Below are positions 56,427 to 64,000 of a stretch of DNA of 64,000 nt, piece by piece. Below the pieces are notes generated by a model, which made no database searches, was not told where the DNA came from, and saw nothing but the letters and a program-made list of their open reading frames with translations. Source of the stretch: Margaritifera margaritifera (Eukaryota > Mollusca > Bivalvia > Unionida > Margaritiferidae); assembly GCA_029931535.1 (NCBI GenBank), contig JAQPZY010000478.1:1-64000 (forward strand), given 5' to 3'. Positions within the stretch are counted from its first letter, which is position 1. Each line of letters begins with the position of its first letter. A program made the position numbers and the translations under genes.

Positions 56427-57996
56427 CCACCTACTGAGCCATTCCGGATGACGCAGGTAAGGAAAGGAAAAGAACGTCAACGATGTAATTTATTTTTACA
56501 TTCCAAAGTCATAGTCGTAGTAAGATTTGTATTGCTTTGAGTAATAAGAGTCTTGAATGAACCGTTGTTTTGGGTTACTCTTGGTTGCGTATCGTTTACA
56601 CGGCAGTATAATAATACAGAGAGTCATTACTCATTGAAAGGTAGGAGAAGCGTAAAACTCATTCGCCGACTTGATACAGCGATTGCATCATGTTGGAAAT
56701 AAATATGCTAAATTCTCTGAGATTTTTCCTACCGTGATGTCATAAGTGCGGGTTGTCCCTATGGTGTTTTATGTGCGTCCTCCCGTTTGAAGCATAATAA
56801 CGTTAAGGATTTGTGGAGAGTCCGACTAACGGAAACGAAATGAACGTCTGGCCAGAGATAGGGAATTCTCAGTAAATTCTCAGGTAGATTTCTCTATTCA
56901 GCAATAATGAATGTTCTTAAGAAGGTGAAACTTAGGGAAGGTGTGATTCTTATTTCATGCCAGACAGATGATGTTATTTGAAAAATCTGCAAATACCAAA
57001 TAGCGTTTATCCCCAACATGTCGATGAATCGGTCACGGTTATACGAATTAAAATGCATGTAGACCATATATGGTGACATAAACATTATGACCTCGTGGCG
57101 CAACGGTAGCGCGTCTTACTCCATATCAGAAGGTTGCGTGTTCACGTCGAGGTCACGAATTCTTTTATTCAAAGAATGAAAAGCTAAGTTAGTGTAGGAC
57201 AAATATATATGGCAACTGTCAGAAATCCCAGGTAACACGTTCCTACATTTGGAGGTAAGGTAAAGACACTCATTTGGAGGTTTGAATTGGCTTTTGGTAC
57301 GATATGATTTTGAGACTTTAGGTAGTGACTTTGCTGTGCCAGAAGGGGCTTTTAATCAAGTGGCTATACAGACGTTGTATCGTGGAGGGAACTTTGATGG
57401 TTTTTATGTCCTTGCCCCGTTATTAAGATATAGGAATGTACAATCTGTTGCTTTGACATATTTCTGCGTGGGAGTCTACTACTTTTCTGTGTACGATTTA
57501 GTGGTTTATCGCTTTGGATGATATCAGTTAGTGGGTGTCACGTTCTTGCATGATCATATCAGAGTTTTTTTGTATAGAAACAAAAATTGTTGAAATCGCC
57601 TATATATGCTCTAGAGCAGCTAAGTACTACTAGGCTGCTTCCAGTTGAGACCTATCTGAAATGAACCAAGAAATAGTCAATATAAACAAACAAGAATAAT
57701 TCTGGACTGTTTTTATAGATGGAAATATGATATAAAAAGGTACACATCCCAAAATCGACATGGCATAAAAAAAAAAAAAAAAAAAAAACCTGAATCGCTT
57801 ACGTGTTAATAAATTGTATGATGAGTCAAACGGGACACAGTGGTGCAAGAGAAGAAAAGTTTTCTTTTTTAATTTTAAAATAAGCACTTAAGTGAAGATT
57901 CTTAGAAATACAAGAGATTATTGTGCCGTTACGAATCAAAGTACTGAGAGTACTAAACTATTATAGAACGGTGATGGTAAGTCTGCGACATTGATT
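56427..57996. repeat. Array unit 9, right part; array end
   Basis: Continues the unit interrupted at 35608, clearly diverged from inner units by substitutions and small indels, with an A21-type run near 57767. Similarity stops near 57996, at about offset 2.7 kb of the unit, so the ninth unit is truncated and the array ends here. Confidence 0.92.
57089..57155 (+). pseudogene. Degenerate tRNA-Trp of unit 9
   Basis: Acceptor and D arms are retained, but the anticodon arm has substitutions (TCTTA, CTCCATA) and five bases of the T loop and T stem are missing. It should not fold or be charged. It sits in the diverged edge unit, beyond the Polinton. Confidence 0.9.
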
Positions 57997-58447
57997 GCTT
58001 GTGGAGCCTGCTACAACTGTGGAATAGCTGGATATTATGTAAGAGATTACTGAAAGTACCCTCTAACTATAGAGGATGTGGAGGTTATAACAGGGGAGGG
58101 TCATCATCACGAGGACGGAGATGGGCCACTGGTGATGATAGTCAATCAGGGTTTTCAGTAGAGACTGGAACTGGACACGAATTGTCATGTAACAATAGGA
58201 CACCCACAACTGCATCAGTCATAACCAGCACTAATGTATGTGAGGTGAATACTGGAGGAATTCACAAGCATTCACAAATACTGGTGCGTCCTGATGTTTG
58301 ATCAATGAAAACTTCCGACGGTCTTGTGAAAAGATCAAGCAGTTACACGGAACTATCTCCATACGAGCTACATCAGTAAATAACGAACCAATAAATCTGG
58401 TTGGACATGTGCACCTATCAGTACAGTTGGATGATTTGGTGGTGAAG
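57997..58447 (+). pseudogene. Fossil gag zinc knuckle and retropepsin
   Basis: A degenerate nucleocapsid knuckle ACYNCGIAGYYVRDY (His and last Cys changed to Tyr, then TGA) is followed in another frame by a Gly/Arg-rich tail. Near 58283 another frame shows FTNTGAS, which resembles the retropepsin D-T-G-A active site with Asp replaced by Asn, then TGA and LINENF. These are the order and spacing of gag-protease in an LTR retroelement. No RT or LTR is recognisable next to it. Confidence 0.55.
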
Positions 58448-58479
58448 TGAAATGTCACAAAATATCTCACCCAATTCTG

Positions 58480-58995
58480 GATCATTTTCATTTAGAACCA
58501 ATTAAATACTGCAAGGAGTGTTTTAATGAAACCTCCTTGTCAATGCCATCATTCATGCAAGAGTAGTTGTGACTAGTTTTTCGAGATGGCCACTGTGGTA
58601 CCATGTTGGAGATCCAATGACTACCATTTTCATTCAGAATGAGCTACATTATAGCCATCTGTTCAGGAGAAGCAGATGTTATAAGATCTGTCACAGTTTA
58701 GAGGTCGTATTAGCACCATTTTCATTTAGGACCAACTATGTATAGTGAGAAATGTTTTAGTGGAAATCCTGTGTCAATATAAACATCCTATAAAGAGAAT
58801 TAGTTATAACATAATTTTCAAGCTGGCCGCCATGCTCATCATGATAGAGGTTTGTTCAGCACCATATATATATTTAGGACCAAATATGTTCCGCAGTAAG
58901 TCTTTAAATGAAATCCCATTTCTATATGACCATCTGTTCAGATGAACAGAAGTAGCCATAACAAACTTTTCAAAATGGCTACCATGGCACTTATT
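58480..58995. repeat. Three imperfect copies of a ~150-bp repeat
   Basis: Anchors ACCATTTTCATTTAGGACCAA, TGACCATCTGTTCAG and TTTTCAA.ATGGC.ACCATG recur, with copies starting near 58483, 58720 and 58860. A further copy is at 61640-61815, broken by the gypsy LTR. Confidence 0.6.
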
Positions 58996-60435
58996 CATAA
59001 AATTGAGGAATGTTTGCTGACAGATCTGTATGCAACACATCTGTGTACATCTTAGACACTTACCAGTATTTCTTGTGTCTCTTGAGCTACCATCGTTTGA
59101 TGGGTCCTCTTGGCGATATGTACAAAATATTTCTGGATCAAATTCCATGTCTGATGACTTGTAAATCCACATGGAATAACACAACCCTATGTCCTATGGC
59201 CATTTTGAATTTCATGGCTATATACGGCTGTTGCCAAATACCGGTAAGTGTCTAAACTGTACGCTGGTGTGTTCCGGACAGATCTGTATTCACCAAATTT
59301 GCACATTTTAATGAACAGGTGACATCAAACTCTCAAATCGTCCATCAGTATCGACACCAGTTTGGGAGGCTGATTTATTGGACTATATATGATTTATTTA
59401 CTTTAAGGTATGAGATCTGTGTCATGGAGAAGGTGTACCAGTCTCTGGTACAAATCTGAGGGTCACACTGCACTATCCTGTCACACATAGGAAGATTCTA
59501 TTTCTTGCTCACCACCTGCATTATTTGTCCATGAAAACATAGCAGAATATGATAAGTCGCTGTATCATTTGCGTGCTACAATATGTGGACCAATGACCTC
59601 AAGTGAATGACGTCACATGGAAAGCATGTCAACTTATCTGCCTGAGGGTAACATAAATTTATCACCCCATTAGAGAAAATGATTGGTTTCTGATCATCAA
59701 TAACAAATGCATAAGATACAGTATTTGCTGTTTTACCTAAGTGTACGAACCTGTCTGGGTGAACAAAAAATCACATGAATCATACATGTGATTCTACTGG
59801 CGGTAGGCTAAAAATACCGTTTTAAAATCCGTCACCCGCACATACCATTTAGTAGTTAAAAACTACCACTTTTAAAAATTAAAAGAATTTTTTTTTTTAA
59901 TTATTTAAAAAAATTATATAAAAAAAACTCAAAACCGTTATTTTTACGCATTCTATCAACACATTAGAGAAACCAGCCAGAACCATTTTACTGGGGACCG
60001 GAAGTGTTCCACCAGTACAACGACTGGTGCGATGATGCGTGTCAGAGCAATAGGATTAGAAATGTTAACGAACAACAGGCATGTGTACACAGCAAGCTGT
60101 TAATTGATTACCTTATTGTTGGAATTTGCTGGGTTTAAGGCCAAATGCGAGATGTTATTTTTTTTTTTGAGGTGTTAGAAGTATTAAAGGAATAAAAGGT
60201 GGTCTATGATGTCTTCTGAGCCTTTGATAAAAATCGGCAGACTCTTACCGGAGGGGAGATAAAATGAAGAGACAGACAATAAACAATGATTTCAGCAGAG
60301 ACACTAGAGTAAGTATTTTGATTTTTGTCTTGTTTAATTGTTATTGTATTGTTCAAGATGTTTTAAGAGGACAGCTCTTACATATTTTGTTCAATTCAAG
60401 TCAAAATGCTGAAACGTGTGCTTTCTCCCAATGCT
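58996..60435. other. No gene recognised
   Basis: AT-rich DNA with short unrelated ORFs, none with a domain. A single TGACGTCA sits near 59610, and a short hairpin (GTAGTT/AACTAC) near 59850. Confidence 0.5.
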
Positions 60436-60546
60436 ATGAAACCACCTGCTAAGAAATATTACAAGTTCAACAGTGCTTGGATATCAGAGTTTAATTGTGT
60501 GCAGGCGCGTAGCAATAGCCCCGAGTTTACATTGTGTGCTTCAAAG
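60436..60546 (+). pseudogene. hAT-like gene, first exon
   Basis: ATG and 36 further codons including KKYYKFNSAWISEFNCVQ and FTLCASK, the pattern of the N-terminal zinc-finger region of hAT-like transposase-derived proteins. It ends AAG followed by GTATGC, a possible splice donor. The second Cys of the usual C-x2-C is absent. Confidence 0.45.
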
Positions 60547-60771
60547 GTATGCATCTTTTGTATTTCATAACCTATTTGAAGTTTTCATGCACATAACTTA
60601 AGTTCAAGCCCTAGATAAAATATATCAGTTAAAAATATATTACAAGATAATTAATTTTAAAGTTTGGACAAATTATTCATAAAGCATAACATATCATGTA
60701 TTTTTTTGTTGTTGTTGTTGTTTTCATTTTTATTTCAAGTCTAAATCAATCTTTATTTTTTTAATTTACAG

Positions 60772-61098
60772 TGGTGAAACTTGCCAACAGATTTTTTGGA
60801 TCTGAGTCATAAAGAGAAAGAAGCATTTGAGGATGAGGTCCAGGAATACATCCCATGTCCAAGTCAAGAACTTCCTCCTCGGGGTGAACATAGCTTGGAG
60901 GAGTATTGGAGAGCAGTCAGCAACCTTACAAAATCAGCAACAGGAAAACTTAATTTAGAACTTCTTTGCAGGCTGAATGTGTTTGTCCCGTCATTACAAC
61001 ATTCTAATGCTGATACAGAGAAGGCATTATCCATTCTTCGCAAAACACAAAGTGATTCAAGGGAAATCTGGACCAGAGAACTATTGACAGCCTGTTAA
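60772..61098 (+). pseudogene. hAT-like gene, C-terminal dimerisation exon
   Basis: A pyrimidine tract and CAG (60751-60771) look like a splice acceptor. The open frame includes LDLSHKEKEAFEDEV, SLEEYWRAVSNL and LQHSNADTEKALSILRKTQSD, typical of the hAT C-terminal dimerisation region (HSNADxER type). A TGA lies in frame right after the acceptor, and the family-like C-terminal continuation after 61098 is in another frame. The central catalytic region is missing between the exons (only ~225 bp apart), so this is a relic. Confidence 0.6.
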
Positions 61099-61639
61099 GT
61101 GTGAAGCTTAATAATCACAATGAATGTCATTAGTGGTCACTAGATAGTGATCTTGTGAATGAAACTAAAAATGCTATTGGATTTTATAAAAGAAAAATCT
61201 TTGCAGGAACTATCAGATGAACAACTTTTCCTTTTTCATTATTTGACTGTATACTGACTCATAGTAATTAATTATTATTTAACATTTTCCATCAAAATCT
61301 GAATCTGATTCATGTTCAAACTTGCTGTTTTATTATAGTATGAATAGAATACATATTATGGAGAAGAAAAAAAACAGCACTCGTTTTGTTTTCCATCCCC
61401 TTGAAACGTAAAATTTATCCCGATAAAATATCTACTGGTTTAGAGGCCAATCTACTGATCAAAATTTGGTTTGAAATCCTGGTTCTGTCACATGTATGCA
61501 TTATGCCTTAAAAGGGTGAATGACCAGAGTTAGTAGCAACATGATTTATTGTGGTGGATATTGCCACTGCACAAATTCAAAGTTGTGAGACTAATAATTT
61601 GAAATCAATAACTTTAATTTGTAGATCTGATAAGCAGAT

Positions 61640-61815
61640 ATCATATGATAATATTTTAGTGAAAACCCATGTCTAAATGACAATCTGTTACAAAGAAGTA
61701 GCAATAACAAGATTTTCAAGACGGCCACTATAGTGGCCACATTGGAGGTCTAATTGTCACCATTTTCATTCAGGATCAATTACATATCATAAGAAGTATT
61801 TCAGTGAAAACCCCA
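61640..61815. repeat. Copy of the ~150-bp repeat, interrupted by an LTR
   Basis: Covers one full period and the start of another (TTAGTGAAAACCC at 61657, TCAGTGAAAACCCC at ~61800). It includes a 16-bp palindrome GGCCACTATAGTGGCC (61723-61738). Confidence 0.6.
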
Positions 61816-62567
61816 TGTTACGACTCTATGGTCTAAGAAAAATGTAACAGAAAGAAAGTGAAACCAACAAATCAAGTAAAAAATCAACAAGCAATTTATT
61901 ACTAGATAATTAAAATGAAAAATCAAAAAGTCACTTACAGTAATGTGTTTTGAAATCCTAATAATCCAATAAGAATGATTGTTCTAATCACAAGTCCTAA
62001 ATATAGAATGTTCCGAATTCACGGCTGTGTCCTTGAATGTTATGATGTGCTAATGGTCTCCAAAGTCCTGATGTACTAGAAATCTTGATGTGCTGATGTC
62101 AAAATGAAGTATTCCAAAATCTCTGAATAAGTTCAGTTAAATTCCAAAATCATTAATTAAAAATCCAAAATCCAAAAGTTTATGAACACTGTTATAATCC
62201 AATGAATATTTAAAATAATTCCTCTCTTAGAATTTGGAATGAATTTTCACAACTGTAATAGCTCTTTACAAGACTGATGGTAATGTCAAAACTGAATAAA
62301 TGTCCACCAAACATGGCATATATAAAGATTGGTCACATGACAGAATGTTCTAGAATATGAGTCATCTTAATGTAATTTTACTTGTAAACAAAATTCAACC
62401 TTGACCATCAAATTGAGAAAACATATTGATCAAAACAACCTAATTCAAGGACACTAGTTAAACATGTTTTTCCTGATAAACATTAAGATTTAAGCAAATA
62501 TCAAAGTGAAGAAACATTTATAATTTCCCAAAATACCTACAACATTATATAAACATCATACATAACA
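61816..62567 (-). mobile_element. 3' LTR of a gypsy element
   Basis: 752 bp. On the minus strand it starts TGTTATG and ends GTAACA, a TGTTA...TAACA pair. It has a CCAAT box (complement of 62328-62332), a TATA-like TTTATATATG (about 62317-62326) and AATAAA (complement of 61895-61900), in the order of U3-R-U5. The polypurine tract lies directly upstream. Confidence 0.85.
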
Positions 62568-62576
62568 CCTCCCCTC
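62568..62576 (-). other. Polypurine tract
   Basis: Minus strand GAGGGGAGG directly abuts the LTR start. It is the expected primer site for plus-strand synthesis and fixes the LTR boundary. Confidence 0.8.
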
Positions 62577-62705
62577 ATAAAGAAAAAGAAAGATTTATAT
62601 AATAAAGCTTTCTTTTGAATATACATCTAATACTATAATAACCAAAATTACATAAGAACATGTTTTATGATACTGGACTTAATTACATCAAGCAATATTA
62701 CATTT

Positions 62706-64000
62706 CTAGGCCCGTGAGAGTGCATCTGCAATCACATTGTCTTTTCCCCTGATGTGTTTGATGTCAATGTTATATTCCTGCAATATCAAACTCCATCTCA
62801 ACAATCTCCAATTTTTATCTTTCATTTTGTTGATGAAAGTAAGGGGATTGTGATCACTGTACACAATAATTGGAGAAAGAGCTGCGGTAACATACACTTC
62901 AAAATGCTGTAAAGCCAATATCAAAGCCAAACATTCCTTCTCAATTGTGGAATAATTTTTCTGGTGCTTTAGTTTTTTAGAAAAATAACAAACAGGGTGA
63001 TCCACACCACTTTTGTCTTCCTGAATCAATACTCCACCAACCCCTACATCACTTGCATCAACAGATAATTTAAATGATTGGCTAAAATTTGGTGCATAAA
63101 GAACTGGTGCATTCTTAAGCATGGCCTTTAACTTGTCAAAAGATTCCTGACACTTGTCAGACCAATGAAATGTGGTTTTCTTACTCAATAAACTTGTCAA
63201 AGGTTCAGCAATTTTGGAAAAATTGGAACAAAATTTCCGATAATATCCAGCCATACCTAGAAATCGCATCAGTTGCTTTTTACAAATTGGAACTTGAAAT
63301 TCAGAGATAGCTTTGACCTTAGCTTCTATAGGTTTAATTTGACCTTGTCCCACAATATGTCCTAAAAATGTGACACAAGCATGGCAAAACTCACTTTTGC
63401 TCAAATTAATTGTCAGATTCGCATCGCTGAGTCGATCAAAGAATTTTCGAATGGTTTCCAAATGATCTTCCCAGGTGTTGCTGTAGATAATGACGTCATC
63501 GATATAAGCGTCACAATTATCAAGACCAAATGTTATCATGTTCATCAGCCGTTGAAACGTTGTAGGCGAATTTTTCATTCCAAACGGCATGACTTTATAT
63601 TGATAAAGTCCATCTGGAGTTACAAATGTTGAAATTTCTTTTGCCCTTTCCGTCAGTGGAATTTGCCAGAATCCTTTTAAAAGGTCAAACTTGGTGACAT
63701 ATTCCGCATTTCCAATTTTATCAATGCAATCGTCCATTCTTGGGATTGGAAATGAATCAGTTTTGGTGACACTGTTGACTTTTCTATAGTCAGTACACAT
63801 ACGGAATGTATTATCTGGCTTGGGAACAAGAATACATGGTGAACTCCAGTTACTTTCACTTGGTTCTATGACATCATTCTCCAGTAGATACTGAATTTCT
63901 CTCTTCAGATAGTTCTGTTTGAGAGGATTCATCCTATAAGGATGCTGTTTCACAGGCGCAGAATCTACAATGTCAACGTCATGATAAATTTTACTTGTTC
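62706..64000 (-). CDS. Ty3/gypsy reverse transcriptase-RNase H (partial)
   Basis: One open frame from beyond the window edge to TAG at 62706, about 431 codons visible. Numbering from the Val-encoded position at 63953: RT motifs RMCTDYRKVN (51-60), KFDLLKGFWQIPL with Asp90, VMPFGMKNSP (121-130), YIDD (150-153), FLGH..., and RNase H with DASD, the Glu in ECLAL, SDHNPL and DNVIADALS. All catalytic residues seem present and there is no break. Only ~130 bases separate the stop from the polypurine tract, so no integrase follows RNase H. The element may carry integrase upstream, as in Gmr1-type gypsy elements, or lack it. Confidence 0.93.
   Translation of the reverse strand, partial: TSKIYHDVDIVDSAPVKQHPYRMNPLKQNYLKREIQYLLENDVIEPSESNWSSPCILVPKPDNTFRMCTDYRKVNSVTKTDSFPIPRMDDCIDKIGNAEYVTKFDLLKGFWQIPLTERAKEISTFVTPDGLYQYKVMPFGMKNSPTTFQRLMNMITFGLDNCDAYIDDVIIYSNTWEDHLETIRKFFDRLSDANLTINLSKSEFCHACVTFLGHIVGQGQIKPIEAKVKAISEFQVPICKKQLMRFLGMAGYYRKFCSNFSKIAEPLTSLLSKKTTFHWSDKCQESFDKLKAMLKNAPVLYAPNFSQSFKLSVDASDVGVGGVLIQEDKSGVDHPVCYFSKKLKHQKNYSTIEKECLALILALQHFEVYVTAALSPIIVYSDHNPLTFINKMKDKNWRLLRWSLILQEYNIDIKHIRGKDNVIADALSRA

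Noticed and set aside
59605..59620. TGACGTCA in the flanking host DNA as part of the CRE set
   Set aside because: It lies outside the element with no promoter or gene nearby; a single 8-base match is expected by chance.

Overview
The window looks like nuclear DNA of an invertebrate animal. It is AT-rich, has eukaryotic promoters and splice-like signals, and carries a tRNA-Trp gene in a long tandem array, a Polinton/Maverick virus-like element, a hAT-type transposase relic and a Ty3/gypsy LTR element. A mollusc would fit, but nothing here proves it.

Layout. (1) Positions 1-35608: a head-to-tail array of ~4.3 kb units (eight full, the ninth interrupted). Each unit carries one tRNA-Trp(CCA) gene; no convincing protein gene was found in a unit. 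Inner units are almost identical and the two outermost are diverged. (2) Positions 35609-56420: a 20.8 kb Polinton (adintovirus-like) element inserted in unit 9 with a 6-bp target duplication (AACGCT) and ~325-bp terminal inverted repeats. (3) Positions 56421-57996: the rest of unit 9, where the array ends. (4) Positions 57997-61815: unique and repetitive host DNA with a fossil gag/protease fragment, copies of a ~150-bp repeat and two exons of a hAT-like gene. (5) Positions 61816-64000: the 3' LTR, polypurine tract and RT-RNase H end of a minus-strand gypsy element that runs off the window.

The Polinton has a nearly complete virion and replication set, almost all on the minus strand: protein-primed type B DNA polymerase, BIR protein, F-box-like protein, FtsK/HerA-type packaging ATPase, retroviral-type integrase with chromodomain, two basic proteins, membrane proteins, penton-like and double-jelly-roll major capsid proteins, a core-like protein and an adenain-type protease. 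A zinc-knuckle protein runs the other way from a divergent promoter beside the polymerase. Most core genes carry premature stops or frame changes. The stops are only TGA or TAA, and the frame changes often sit on homopolymers, so real decay and assembly error may both contribute.

The most striking feature is at the 3' ends of the small accessory genes at the two ends of the Polinton. Five of them are followed by a canonical metazoan histone-mRNA 3' stem-loop with ACCCA-type flank and a purine-rich, U7-like downstream element. Two of these lie inside the terminal inverted repeats. The three left-arm genes also share a promoter box. This suggests a gene set with replication-dependent-histone-like, non-polyadenylated mRNAs, made in S phase, beside a separately expressed structural block. 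An 864-bp insertion has separated one of these genes from its promoter; the insertion itself holds an ORF that begins like histone H4/H2A, and a poly(A) tract.
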